A stretch of 64,000 nt of DNA from Udeniomyces pyricola (GCA_039545295.1 BCIK01000027.1:149781-213780); one strand, 5' to 3'. Shown: positions 23,027 to 35,572, counted from the first letter of the stretch. Translations and numbers: made by a program. The notes: generated by a model not told the origin, from the letters alone.

Positions 23027-26000
23027 TCACGAACAAACGACCTTCTCACCACCTCCGCTGAACGCCTTGAGGACGCTCAACGCGAAACTCAACACGAGCA
23101 CGACGAGTCCAAACGTCGCACACGCCCACGCTGGAAGTTTCGTCCGCGAGAGCGCGGGCGCGTCCGAAAGTTTGAGGAAACAGATTGCGGGGAACTAAGG
23201 AAACCGAAAAAGGAACAAAAGTAAAGCAAGGGCGGATGAGAATAGAGTAGCAAAGAGAGAAGGGAGAGAACACAAAGAGGTTAGTTAAGGGGGGTTTCAA
23301 TTTGATTTTTTCCCGTTCTTCTCACTTCTTTATCCATCCCCCGCCTTATCTACCATCAAGGAAGACCCGTCCAATAAGGAGTTCTCCCCCTCTCTCTTCC
23401 TCTTTCCTTTTCTCTGTACGTACAATGAATGCCAAAACCGTCGCACTCAACCCTCCCGTCAGCTCGAGGACGATGCCCAAGTCGCACGTCAAGAGGGAGA
23501 TCAACGTCGTACTAGCGACGATGACGGTGGTGATGACGACGTGGCGGGTTTGAGAGAATGGAGAGGTTGGGTAGAAGTAAGATTCGATGACCTGGGGGAA
23601 TGAAATAGCAAGGGGAGAGAGAATGAAATTGAGTGGAAGAGAGGTGGAACAAGGTGCGGAGAGGGGGGGGGAGGCATGGTCAATACGGAGTTGAGATAAT
23701 CAGACAGAGAGAGCACATGTGGGAGTGAAAAATCCACCAAGGAAAGAAGAGAAGACAAAGAAAGAAGGCAAAGAAGGACAGGATAACTCACTTCCCTACA
23801 GACAAACGCTTCGAGAGGCAATGTAGTAAACTACCCTCCCCATGACACGTCAAATTGGACACACAGAAAGAGAATAAACAAAAAGGAGAAGAAGAAACAA
23901 AAGCGTGGTAGGTTACCGATATCAGGTTCGTCGGTCCCATCTATGTCCTATCCCTGCCGAATCCGGGGTTCTTTTCTGATTTTGATATGTGTATATGTAT
24001 AAAAGTTTTACCATGTTGAGGCCAAAACAGAGCCGAGCGACGTTGATCAAGAAGTCTTCTTGGGGAAAGTTGTTGAGAACATTGGCCTACATATTTATTT
24101 GTTTTTGTTTTTCGTTGTTTGTTTTGTTGGGTTGATTGAAGATGGATGAAGGAATGAAACAGGATAAGGGTGTATAGGAGAGTGTACGTGATGAAAAGAA
24201 GTACGAGGTGTGTTGGGGTAAGTGAAGGGCAAGAACACAACATTGAGTTAATCAGCGCAAGGTAGATGAAGTGGAACAGGCGATGATGCTTCCCAAGGAC
24301 GGGATGACGTCCACCACTCAAGCAAGCCAGACGAAAACAATACAAAAACGCACTTGAGTTTTGTCGGTGAAGACGAGGTATCCAGATAGCGCCATGACGA
24401 GGCAGACGACGACCGAAATAAATGTCGAAATATGCGTGACTTTGGCGAATCGATCTATGGGAAAGGGGGGGGGGGGGGAAGAGAAGAAAGAGGGCGAGAA
24501 GAATGATTAGAATTACTTGAGCTTATCCATCATGTTTCTTTCTCTCTTCGTCGTGAGAAGTTTTTCATTCTCGTCTCACTCACCCATCGTTGGCGTTTTC
24601 AACGATCCATAGATGAGCAGTGTATTGTGATGACAGACGTAAGCGAAGGAGATGACACCGATGGCTTCAAAGACCCTTGGTCGGATGACGGTGAAGCGAA
24701 GAGCAGGATCGCCTCTGAGCACTGGGTCATCAAGTCGGGAACCATCGATGAGAACGGAGAGGACGATGATGAGCATGCTGATGAGGGCTTTGATGTCAGG
24801 CAATTTGAGCGTGAGAAGTGATGTAGTGGGTTGATGAGAGAGGAAGCAGAGAGAGTTGAAGGGCAGAGAGGTCGATTGTCAGTGACGAGCCATAAGAAGA
24901 AAACGAAAACAGATGCGTGTTAAGTTATTGATCTCGGGATTTCGTGTAAAGAAGGAGAAATAGACGACATACCAACGCCCGAAGCTTTGGATAGCTTGGA
25001 AATATCGCGATGTAACGACAGAGGGTAGCTGACCAGCAGTGAGGCGAGTAGGATGACGGCTTGTCGGTTGACGAGAAGGGAAAGGACCGGAGTCGTTCGG
25101 AGGAAGGGAAAGACAAACGCGAGAACGTGAGGGATGGTATCACCAATGATCTGATAGGTAAGGGATATGAGATGCGAACGGGAGGGAAGGAGAGCATGAG
25201 GAAGAGTTCGCCAGGGATAGACAGAATAAGATCATTCATCTCAGGCTGAACAGTCAAGGGAAAAGCGAATACAACAGTGGGACTGACCACTCCAAAAGCA
25301 CACATCCCTCCGAAAGCAAATGCAAACTGAAAGAACGAAACTCCGATCCGACCCGATTCACCAAAACACTGCCCCATGATCTGGAAAGGGAATTCGCATA
25401 TCAGCAAAGCGTAGTCGTCTGAAACCCGAATTTGTTCCTGCTTATCAGGCTATCTTACCTCGATATAGCTGTTCCTCCCGCTCAGTTTAGCGTTGAGAAC
25501 GATGAGGCGGATGCTATGATAGTACCAAGAACGCGTATGGTCCCGAGATCAGTCCGATGAATAGAAACATATCGGCAAATCAGAGGCCCAGCAGCAATGA
25601 ACGACAATTGGAAAGAAAAGAAAAAGCAAAGAAAAGAGAAAGGCCGATGATCCTCACGTCCAATCTGTGATCCAACCCATGACGACCAAGAGAAACGTGC
25701 CCGTCCACATGCCAGCAGATCCCAATGCATAAGGTAAACCGAGAACACCTGCGCCCGCAATACTGTTGGCGAGATTGGCTACCGTCGCAAGCATGCCACC
25801 TCCTTGGGCGAGCCAATCCGGAATCGGACTGGCATCGACGTTGGATGAAGATGAAGGGAGTGATGTGTCAAGGGATCTTCTAGCAGTGAGAAGACCGACG
25901 AGAAGAGGTGAGTGTTGGGAGGAAGCATGGAGGGTTCGGTCGGAAGCTGTCGAAGAAGGTGAAGCTGGAGGTAGATCGTCGTCGTCAAGGTCGTATTCTG

Positions 26001-26749
26001 TAATGTACAAAGGGGCAGGAGAGAAAAGTATAAGTCAACCACGTTCAAGGGTATCCGTCAGTGGGGTGCCATCGTGAACACGATACGGAGGGTCCCCCGG
26101 TGTAGATCAATAGTAAAATCTCCTTGGGACACAAGCACTCATTCGGACACCTGACGAGATGTTCAAGCGTCAAAAACGGGCAAAGAAACCTCCTCCGGGC
26201 AACCGACGGAACTGCGCGCCTTGATATGCAACCGACCCAATGGTTCTCTTTGCTGCTAAGGCACAAAGCATGCTCAGGACCTATGACGCGACTGCGGAAC
26301 TTACCAAGTTCTCTACTCGAGACCATGCTTTTGATACCCCTTCCAGCGACGACCGTTGGAGGATTCGGGCTGATGGATCGGGTGGAGTCTATGCGTGAGA
26401 ACGACGAACCATCTCTTTCTAGCGGTGGTCTCGGATCCCATGGACTGTTGGCGTCGTCTCGATAGGGTTCGAGCTCGTGTTCGATGCCATAGCTGATGGG
26501 TCGTGAGCTAGAGTGAGTACGAGATAATGATGGAGGGATACGAGCGGTGTAGGATAACGGGTCATGGGTTTGTTTGGGAGGGGAGCCAGCAAAGGAAGGA
26601 GGATAAGACGTCCTTATTGGACCTGTAGCGGTAGTTGGGGTGATGTCGTCGTCGTCATCGTCATCGTTGAGGTGTTGATTGTTGGGGTGGACGAGGTTGG
26701 TGTTGAGAAGTGGGAGGGAAGCCTGATAACGCTCCTGTGAGCGAGACAT
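23027..26749 (-). CDS. AVT-type vacuolar amino-acid transporter (AAAP family)
   Basis: A 621-residue amino-acid/H+ transporter of the AAAP (SLC32/36/38-like) family, most like fungal AVT proteins that move amino acids across the vacuole membrane. Exons: 26749..26305, 25997..25658, 25513..25459, 25380..25288, 25150..24973, 24787..24584, 24454..24354, 24086..24012, 23830..23792, 23591..23424 and 23194..23027. A hydrophilic Ser/Asp-rich N-terminal tail of about 210 residues is followed by ANLANSIAGAGVLGLPYALG, the classic first helix. Later blocks include RLIVLNAKLSGRNSY, FAFAFGGMCAFG, IIGDTIPHV, RDISKLSKASG, KVTHISTFISVVV, ARLCFGLNM, FTTLPLEAFVCREV and LTGGLSATVLAFI. The long tail is probably cytosolic and suits regulation or sorting. 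Direction of transport and substrates cannot be read. Confidence 0.92.
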
Positions 26750-27234
26750 GGCGAAGGGGAAAGAGATTTGGCTGGTTGGCAATCGCTAGATGAGCTACGG
26801 CCAGGGACCTCAGATCTCAGAGGATGTGCGGTGTGATAAACGGCAGATGGAGTGGTGGATTGTTTGGATGAACAACGCAGAACAACGACAGGTTACATAA
26901 CCGATCAGGAGCGAGCCAGTCGCGTGTGATATGTGACATGTGACATGTGACATGTGGCATCAAGTAACATGTGACATGTGTATTTACATGTAGATGTTCT
27001 TGCTTTCATCGTCATCATCATCATCAGTCTTAGTACTCCTATAGCTAACAGTGTACACATACACAAATCTTCAACTTCTACTGCCACTCACTCAACCACC
27101 TAGTTCCCCACATCACCAAATCATCATCCGTCCCACTCACAACTACCCACTACCCACAAAATCGGCCCACCAACGACTCGGGCCTTCACCAGCTTGTCGA
27201 CGCGTCTCCCACCTGACGCGTACTTGACTTTCTC
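26750..27234. promoter_or_regulatory. Divergent promoter region AVT / GEN1
   Basis: A 485-base gap between divergent start codons. It contains a cluster of CATGTG hexamers at 26937-26980 (listed separately). Confidence 0.55.
26937..26980 (+). repeat. Cluster of five CATGTG hexamers, partly 7-bp periodic
   Basis: CATGTG occurs at 26937, 26944, 26951, 26968 and 26975. The first three and the last two are spaced exactly 7 bases apart, as a tgacatg tandem. CATGTG fits the E-box form CANNTG bound by bHLH factors. It lies about 190-260 bases from each divergent start codon. Confidence 0.85.
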
Positions 27235-30200
27235 ATGGTTCGTCCCCCTTCCTTGTTACCACCTATCGCATCTTCCTCATATCTTTCTCACTAGTCCACC
27301 ATTCTCATCCAGTGCTCCTTTTATCCTATCCTTCTCATCCGGATTTCCTCACCCCTCCCCAACAGGGCGTCCCTCAGCTGTGGGATCACCTTCCCGCTTC
27401 GTCCGAGCAATCCCTTGCTCAACTTGCCTACACCCACCCCCGCTTTGTCTCATCTCGTGGGACAGAGCAGATGAGGATCGGCATCGATGTGTCGTCAGTC
27501 CTCTCACCTTTCTCTCGCTGCCTTACAGATAACACATAATGTTCGAGAAACCAAGACGAAGAGGCCTCAGCAACGCCTTCCAGCTCGACGCGTCTCACCT
27601 CGCGCTTGCCTCTCATGATACTGCGCCTCTCTCTTGTCGCCTAATCCTTTCCTTCCTCGCTAAACCCTGAACGACTTGATTTCCATTACGCTACACCATT
27701 CAGGATATGGATCTTTCAAGCTCGAGAAGCTGCTGCTTTACGTCCGACCGATCCAGCCGTCAAGGGTGCCAAACCGCCCAACCTGCCTCTCCTCATCCTC
27801 TTTCACAAGCTCGCCCGACTCGCCGCACTACCCCTCCAACCGCTCTTTGTCTTTGACGGACCTCATCGACCGGCGTTCAAGCGAGGAAAAGTCATCAACC
27901 GTGGTGGAGCCGCAGGAGGCAAAGGTCAAGGCAAGGGACTTGACGCCAAGTTTTGGAGACTCGTCGAGGATGGTTTCGGTTGGGATTGTTGGCGGGTCAG
28001 TCCGTTTTTCTTCTTTTCTATACATATATGAATATAGCTTTGTTCTTCTTGGTTTTCTCCTCTTGTCAGTAGAGTTCCCATGATATCGAACAATGCATAT
28101 TGAAATTCTTGCTCCTTCGTCTTCAACATTTACCCTATGTAGGCACCAGGAGAGGCCGAAGCAGAACTCGCATCTCTCTGTCGTGCGGGCAAGCTCGACT
28201 ATGTCATCACCGAGGACGTCGACGCATTGTTGTTTGGCTGTCCCCGAGTTCTCCGCCGGCTCAAGTGAGTCTGACCACTCAAAGTCCCGAGCAGCGATGG
28301 AAAACGATAGCTTCTGTGGTATTTTTGGGCTGACCCACATCTCGCTTGCGGTGGTTCTGGCATCGACTTGTAGAACCAAGTCTGGTAGTCACAACAAAGT
28401 CGCCAACGATCTCCGCTTCACCGTCGTCACCGAAGATGAAATCCAGGATCAGCTCAGAGTGAATTGGGAGGGACTTGTGCTCGTCGGGTTGTCAGTCTCG
28501 TTTTCTTCATCCTCAAAGGGACCATTTGGCGAATCGATTGGCGTCTAACGTGTAAAAGTTTTGGGACTTGACATCCTCTTATTCCTCGATATTTCCTGTC
28601 TCTTTTTCCCCTTTTCCCCTTCTTCTTGTTCCCGCTCTGTCTTCCAGAATGAGTGGGGGAGATTACGATCAGGTCGGCATCAAGTCACTCGGTCCCACCA
28701 TCGCCCTTGCCCTCGCCCGGGCCGGCTTCTCTACCTCTCTCCTCGAGGCTTACCGAACGCTCTCGGTCGAGGTCCTGACGGAAACATTCCTACCTAACTA
28801 TCGGGCTTCTCTCGCGACTTACCTCCTTACCGATCCGGACAAGCTTATTGGTCGCAAAAACCCAGCTCTCGCAAAGACTTTAACCGATGCCTTTCCTAGC
28901 CTCGAGATCCTCGAGCAATACGTTCATCCCGTCGTCGGAGGGAAAGATGGACATCTGGCCTGGACAGGCTTCGGTAGCAACCAGAGCACTGGCGGAATCA
29001 AGGGTGATCTGCGACTGGAGGCCATGGGTAGTTGGATGGAGGGGGAGCTCGGATTCGAGGGCAAAGAAGCCGCCCTAAAGAAGGCCCGAGCCGTCATTTG
29101 GGAGGGATCCATTTGTAGATCTCTTATCGAAGAGCTCAAGGACCCGGGGTGTTGGCTTAGTGGCTGCGAAAGAAGTGGCATCCTCAAGGAGGAGATCGAC
29201 AAGGACGAGGCCGCTCTCGCTCAACTTGACCGCAAAATCACCGATTACTTCAACATCGCCTCACGTACTACCGCTACCTCTTCCTCTGACTTTCCCGACA
29301 AACTCGAGTCTTTCCCGCACATTTCACTCCCAGCTGCCACGACGACGAGAATGCGATCCGCGTCCTCGATCACACCTCCTCCCCCAGCGCGGCTTCCCTT
29401 TGATGCCGCCTCAAGGGCGTTTCCCCTTCTTACCAAGATTACCCTCGAGAAAGATCGGGCCTCGAGTGGGCTGGAAGAATATCGAGTCGAGGTCGACATT
29501 CGCCGGTTTTGCGCCGAGATGGAGAAGGGATTGCGAAATGAGGATGCAGACGATGATGGTCAGGGGTCTGCCTCGTCGTCGGCTGATGGCCCAAGTGGAA
29601 GCGAATCGGAGGACTTTCTGGATCTCGTCGGCAAGCAACAGAGAAAGATGGAGGCGAGGTCTCTTAGACTAGCGTCCGCTGGACGGATCAAGAGCAAGGG
29701 CGTAGACAAGGGCAAAGCAAAGGCCACCGCTCCTCCTCGCATTTATCGTGCCACCTCGCTGGATCTTCCCTCGGATGAAGAGGTCTCGGCAACTTCATCC
29801 TTCGAAGACGATTATGATGACGATGAGAGCGATGGAGACTCTGCGACGCCTGATGGGTTACCGCCTTCAACCCAAGGGAAGCGAACTGCTCGAACTAAGG
29901 CCCGCGCCATACTCAATCACTCGGATCCTCTCCTCCTCTGGATTCCCAAGATCCTCATCCTCGCTTCCCATCCGGATCTACATTTTGCGTTTGTCGCCGC
30001 ACGGGATGCGAAGGAGACGCTGAAGCTTGAAAGGGCGGACCGGGCTCGGCGACGTGCAGCGGGAGAGGACCTCACTCCCCGCAAGAAGAAGGCACCCGCT
30101 GTCGTTAAGAACCCCGCGAAGAAAAAGGTGTCAACAAGGACGACCGCTCAAGGCGCCATTCAAGGGCCATCGATGGACGGTCTGCAAGAGAGGTTGAGTC

Positions 30201-31969
30201 AGTGGGCGAGGAGCGGTGCCGGCATCGATGGGGGCTGGACGGAGAGTTCTGCTGAGGAGGACGGGGAAGAAGAAGACATTGCCCCCAGAAGGAAAGACAT
30301 TGTGTCCCCACCTCTTCCTTGCCGCATCTCGACGCCGACAACAAAGACATCAAGGAGTGGCTCCTCGTCTGCGTCCGAAGTGATCGAGTTGCTCTCGTCT
30401 TCGGATGAGGACGAAGGGGGTAAGTATCCCTCAACCGAGCTACACACGGCCCCATTAGACATCTCACCCTATACAGCACAGCCTTCGACACTTCATCATG
30501 CTACTTCTTCAACCTCCCTCTCGTCCATAAGCTCCGTCAGTAAACACCCCCGTCCCTCCCCTTACTCGTCCTCCTCCGATCGCCCATCAACGAAGCTTCT
30601 CAAGGTGGGACTGCCTGGACCGCTCGATGGTCCCAGTCCATCTGGTCCCGTTCTTTCGCAAACGTTCAAAGCGACCAAAGGGACGAAGTCAAAAGCGTCG
30701 ACTAAGTCGACTACATCTACCACAGACTCAGTTTCCCATATTGCCTCTGAACTCTCCCTGCCTCCTCGTCGGTTCACAAAGACGGTCTCGGCCCCGACAC
30801 ACCCTACGCTTTTCTCTCGCACAAAGGCTCTCGCAACATCTCGTGCCGCCCACGTTGGCGCTTCTTCCTCTAAGGCGTTACTTCACGGAACGACCTCTGC
30901 TCGTGCGTTCGGATCTGATCTGGATGACGATGACGACGACGAGTTCGACTTCCCAACCGTTCAACAACTGTTCGGCAAGCGAGCTCGATCCATTCCGATC
31001 GCTCCGGCTCCGGTCCCGACCCCGGCTTCGACTTTGGATGAGGTTGCGACTCCACAACGGGCACAATTGCCATCGCCCGTGACGGCGAACTTTGGATCGA
31101 TGCGACGGGCTGTGAGCCTCACGGCTGACGAGGACATCATCATGCTCCTCGGCTCAGACGATAACGACCAGACGCCCAAAGCGAGGCGAAAGAAGAAACC
31201 CTCGATGGGAACGACGACCAAGGAGGTTCAAGTGGCTCTGAGTGATTCGGACAGTGAGGAAGTCATTCTACCGAGGAAGAAGAGGTCATCCCCTCGATCG
31301 AGTGCGGTTGGAGGAACGAACTGTGATCTCAACCCTGCTGAAGGCGGGTTAACATCCAGATCGAGGTTGTCATCTTCTCCTCATCCCATTTTTCCTTCAT
31401 CGAACCCTTCACTATCACTCGATCTAGCACCACCTCCATTCCAACAGCCGAGACTTCCATCTGTACCCCGCTCCTCGTTCTCCATCCCTTCGTCGTCTCA
31501 ACAAGTCGGTCCGTCGGAAAGTCGGTTGTCGACTCGCAAGCTCGAACCGATCTCACTCGCATCGTCCCCTATGCCGGCCGCCCTCGCGTTCACGATCCGC
31601 CCTTTGTCAGCTGATGTTCGACGGAACAATCCTGTCTCTTCCACATCGAGTTCTTCGGCAATCGATCTTGGTTCGGATTTGGTCGGAGAGGTCGAAGATG
31701 GGTTAGGTGGTCTAAGGAAGAAGAAGAAGAAGAAGGCATCTAAATCGTCACCAACGTATGTCGAGATCCTCTCGGACGACGAAGTACCTTCTTCTCATCC
31801 CACTCCTCCTACTGCCGTCGAACCAGGAGTCACGCCGAGAGTTGTCGAAGGGAAGGTGGTTAGTATCGGGCGAGGGAAGCGAGTTGTGGACTTGGATTTG
31901 GATGAGGAAGGGATGTTGACGTTTGAAGGGATGAGCAGTGGTCAGATGAGAGAAGTCGGATGGGTCTGA
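27235..31969 (+). CDS. GEN1: XPG-family Holliday-junction resolvase (GEN1/Yen1)
   Basis: A structure-specific nuclease that cuts Holliday junctions in the nucleus, 1327 residues (human GEN1 908, yeast Yen1 759). Exons: 27235..27237 (ATG only), 27366..27493, 27704..27995, 28143..28264, 28374..28490 and 28648..31969. The N-terminal XPG region reads MGVPQLWDHL and RIGIDVSIWIFQ (Asp42), FVFDGPHRPAFKRG (Asp95). The internal XPG region reads APGEAEAELA (Glu145, Glu147) and ITEDVDALLFG (Asp166, Asp168), then MSGGDYDQVGIKSLG (Asp226) with the helix-hairpin-helix. The metal-binding acids of the family are all present. From about residue 480 on the chain is mostly Ser/Asp/Lys-rich and disordered, with at least four hydrophobic-plus-acidic motifs like SUMO-interacting motifs. 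Basic clusters such as PRKKK could act in nuclear import. Confidence 0.93.
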
Positions 31970-32518
31970 TCGATGGAGTGGTACTATTGGCGTGCGTATG
32001 CATGTATAGAGGGCTCATGGTTAGTTGTTGTATGAGTGTACTGTATGACTATGGATATGAGATGCAGTTATTATGTTTGGCTTTGTTTTGGGTTAGATGA
32101 GGATTGAGTGACGGACTAGTGCATTCACGCGTCACGGTTCATAATCATCGGCCACCGGATGGAAGTGGAATCTCCGGTCAGTCCTTGGTATGACTGAATG
32201 TCAATCGACTTAAGTGATCAGACGTTGGTCCTCCATCCGGCATGCCCTCATAATACTTACAGCTTGCGGGGCAACGGAAACCGAACGAGGTATTATTCGT
32301 ATTCCTTCCCGAGGGGAGAAGGTAAGTCGGTGTTAACGTTAAGCCGAAGTTACTCGGTCTAATCCCGGGCCGAACCGGCTCTTCCTTTTCGTCGTTCGGC
32401 TTCTTCTTCCTTTCCCTCCCCCTCCTTTCCTTCTCTTATCTTCACCATCACTCTCCCAACCCACCATCTTGAGACCCCTCTTATATTCATTTCTCGCGCC
32501 ACCATCGGTTCAATCATC
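31970..32518. promoter_or_regulatory. Intergenic region GEN1 stop to LRA3 start
   Basis: About 550 bases holding the GEN1 3' end and the LRA3 promoter. It contains a perfect 6-base inverted repeat at 32154-32178 (listed separately) and a pyrimidine-rich run just before the LRA3 ATG. Confidence 0.55.
32154..32178. promoter_or_regulatory. Inverted repeat ACCGGA-N13-TCCGGT upstream of LRA3
   Basis: Two perfect 6-base half-sites in inverted orientation give CGG-N15-CCG, the general layout of zinc-cluster (Zn2Cys6) activator sites. It is about 340 bases before the LRA3 ATG. Fungal L-rhamnose genes are controlled by a zinc-cluster factor in other species; binding here is inference. Confidence 0.4.
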
Positions 32519-35172
32519 ATGACTGTCAACGGAAACCACACCAATGGCAAACCAGCCCAATCTCGCTCGTTCCCGACGATTGCCTCGATCGAGACCTTTG
32601 TCCCTTCCGCTAAAGGATCCGGAGGAGATTACCACAACCAATCCCAAGTGAGTGAACGAGTTCATATACAACGTGGCTTGATGCTGTGGATCCATCGGAC
32701 AGAGAGAGCTCGGAGAAGATAGGCTGATTACGTCTCGTTTTCGATAGGGACATTGGATTGTTGACACGTCCATCTCCAACCCCATGTAAGTCTTCCCCTT
32801 GCCACGCTCAACCCTCTTTGATCTCCTTCTCATCCTAAGATCCACTTCGTATTTTGTTCATCTCCCTCTGTGACAGGTCGTCCTACGAGCAATACCGATC
32901 TTCCCGCACGAGCTGGGGAATTGGCGTCCTCGGCTCTCTCTTTGTCAAATTGACGGCTTCCGATGGAACGGTTGGCTATGCGACCGGCTTCGGAGGTCCC
33001 CCCGCTTGTTGGTTGATCGAACATCACTTTAAGCGGTTTGTGATCGGGGCAGACCCGAGGGATACAAACCTCGTTTGGGATCAGATGTTCAAGGCTTCGT
33101 ACGTTTTTTCTGTTTTTCTTTTTCGCCTTAGGTTTTTTTTTTCCTCATAAGATTCTTGGTCGGAATCGCTTGGTATGCTGATGATGGTTGTACTTGGATC
33201 TTGCAGGATGTTTTATGGTCGAAAGGGGATTACCCTCGCTACGATCTCCGTCATCGATCTCGGTATGTTCTTACCTCGCTTTTCCTCGATCTCCCCTCCC
33301 TCCCCCTTTAATATCATCCACGCCCTTATCTCCTCACTCAACCTCTCTCAAAACACGCTTCAATTTCTATCCCAGCTATCTGGGATCTTCTCGGTAAGAT
33401 CCGCAACGAACCCGTCTACAAGATGATTGGTGGACGGACCAAGAAGGAGATCCCATTTTACTGCACCGGCCCGACGCCTCCGGACGTCAAGGCGATGGGT
33501 ACGTATTTCGTTTCCTTTTCCCAAAGAGGATAATCCTACTCGTTCTTGATTCCTCGACCTGCTGGATCATACAACTGACTCAAGGCTTCTGTTGGGTTTT
33601 TTGTTTGTTTTTGGTGGTGTTTGCTTTTTTGCGTGTCGAATAGGTTTCTGGGGTGCTAAAGTTCCCTTGCCGTATTCGCCTTCCGAAGGCCATATCGGCA
33701 TGCGGAAGAACGTCGAGTTTCTCAAGAATCATCGGGAATCCGTCGGTCCTGACTTTCCTCGTACGTCATCAGGGTTTCCTTCTTCTTTTGTTGTGCTTGT
33801 TGTTGTTGTTGTGGGTTTGGCGATCCGATCGACGACGTGTGTACTGATTTGGTTGGATTCATGTCATGAACCTCGACTCTTTCCCTGCTTTAGTCATGGT
33901 ACGTACACGTCTTGGACGCAAAGCGGAGAAAGTACGAAACGAATTGTGCAACCCTAACTGATGAATCCATCTCTGCTTGTGCCTCGCTTCACGTGTCATT
34001 CAACGGACACGGAAACTCTTTTTTTCTTCTGCTTTTTTCTTTTATTTCAGGTGGATTGCTACATGTCTCTCAACGTTCCGTATGCGATTGAACTCGCCAG
34101 CCGATGTATGAAGGCTGATATCGACATCAACTGGTTCGAAGGTACGCTATATCGAAACCATGAACCCTTGTCACTTGGATCACACCCTGGTACGTCCGAT
34201 GATTGATGATCTTACTGCTTTTTTTGTTTCAATTCATGTAGAGGTCCTCCATCCGGATGACTTTGACGGTCACCGATTGCTCAAACAGGCGCTTCCGACG
34301 GTCAAGTGGACGACGGGGGAGCATGAGTATTCCAAGTATGGCTTCCGCAAGCTCATCGAGGACCGCAGTATCGATATCTTGCAGCCAGATGGTAAGTCAT
34401 TGTTGCTGGACCCATGCCTTGATACTGGCTTCCTTATCCCCCCAGCAGAAATTAATGAACTGATCCATGTATGCTATTTTGCTGCTTTACTATTTCGTTC
34501 CTTCGCTATGCTTTCCATACATGTTACGTAATGACCCTAGTCATGTGGCTCGGAGGCATAACGGAACTCCTCAAAGTATCAGCTATGGCGTCCGCCTATG
34601 ACATCCCAGTCGTCCCTCACGGCTCCGGCCCTTATTCATACCACTTCATCATCTCTCAACCTCACTCTCCGTTCTGCGAGTACATCGTAAGTCAAGTCCC
34701 TTCTCCTCCTGTACTCTTAAGTCGGCTCATCGGCACGTGCAGGAGGGGGTTCATTTACTTATTTGTTCAACGCTTTGTTTTCTTTTGCTCGGGGGGATTG
34801 GATTGTAGGCTAATAGTCCAGATGGGAAATCGATCCAGCCTGTCTTTGGAGACCTCTTCCTGAACGAACCCATTCCCATCGGTAAGTCTCACCCTCCTAT
34901 ACTACCCACTCCCTACTTGCTTTTTCCCCAACCAAAGGCCCGGCGTTGATTCGAGTCGACGACTGATCACCCTCTTGCGTATGTCTGTGGCCTTTGATCT
35001 TCTCTACTCCTCTCTCTGATCTTTCTTATGAACTGCAGGTGGCAAGATTGACGTTTCGGACGCGCCTGGGTTCGGACTCATCTTGAACCCTGAAGCCTCC
35101 CTCATTCCGGCTTCGAGGATCTTTGCGGCGGATCCTGAGAGGGGATTGGGGAAGGCTGATGAGGCGATTTGA
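32519..35172 (+). CDS. LRA3: L-rhamnonate dehydratase
   Basis: Enolase-superfamily enzyme that dehydrates L-rhamnonate to 2-keto-3-deoxy-L-rhamnonate in the non-phosphorylating L-rhamnose pathway. Twelve exons: 32519..32647, 32748..32785, 32877..33098, 33207..33262, 33376..33498, 33644..33760, 33894..33898, 34051..34141, 34242..34391, 34541..34686, 34809..34881 and 35039..35172, for 427 residues. Family blocks in order: [82 protein letters not shown] (metal Asp), WFEEVLHPDD (metal Glu), [12 protein letters not shown] (Glu and His), DILQPDVMW (Asp) and VVPHGS (catalytic His). Exon 7 is only five bases and completes the LM before VDCYMSL, as in the bacterial LMLDCWMS. Other rhamnose pathway genes (LRA1, LRA2, LRA4) are not in the window. 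Confidence 0.95.
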
Positions 35173-35572
35173 AAAGGGTTTCATTCACCTCATTATGCGG
35201 GCACTGCTAGCAGTCGATGGATGATCAGCGACCGACGGGCATGAGAGGTGGATATCTACCCGGGTGTGGTTGAGGGTTGGTGCGACTTGTATGGTTATAT
35301 GGTTGTATGTGATATATATCATGATGCTTGAATATTGAATAATCGAATATTGAATGGCTGAGTTTGGCTGAGTGTCCAACATGCCGTTGTTCACAATCGT
35401 CGGAAGATCGGAAGGCCGGGCCGGATGAGAAGGGTTACTTGACGCCGGCTAAAAACGGATGACCAACTTGAACCAGTCATCGACAGTCAAGAAGGAGCTG
35501 TCACGATGGAATCCGTTGTTTCGTCAGCCTTCCCCTGCCTCTCCCATCCTATCAACTTCCTGCTCATTCAAC
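35173..35572. promoter_or_regulatory. Region between LRA3 stop and DUF89 start
   Basis: A 400-base tandem gap. Short ATATTGAAT-type repeats lie at about 35330-35355. An in-frame upstream ATG at 35459 would extend the next protein by 38 residues, but the extension shows no family similarity. Confidence 0.5.

Noticed and set aside
23917..23940. 24-base in-frame segment flanked by AG and GT in the AVT gene (MGPTNLIS)
   Set aside because: Fungal AVT relatives run directly from GLNM to FTTLPLEAF, so this is more likely intron; a cassette exon cannot be fully excluded.
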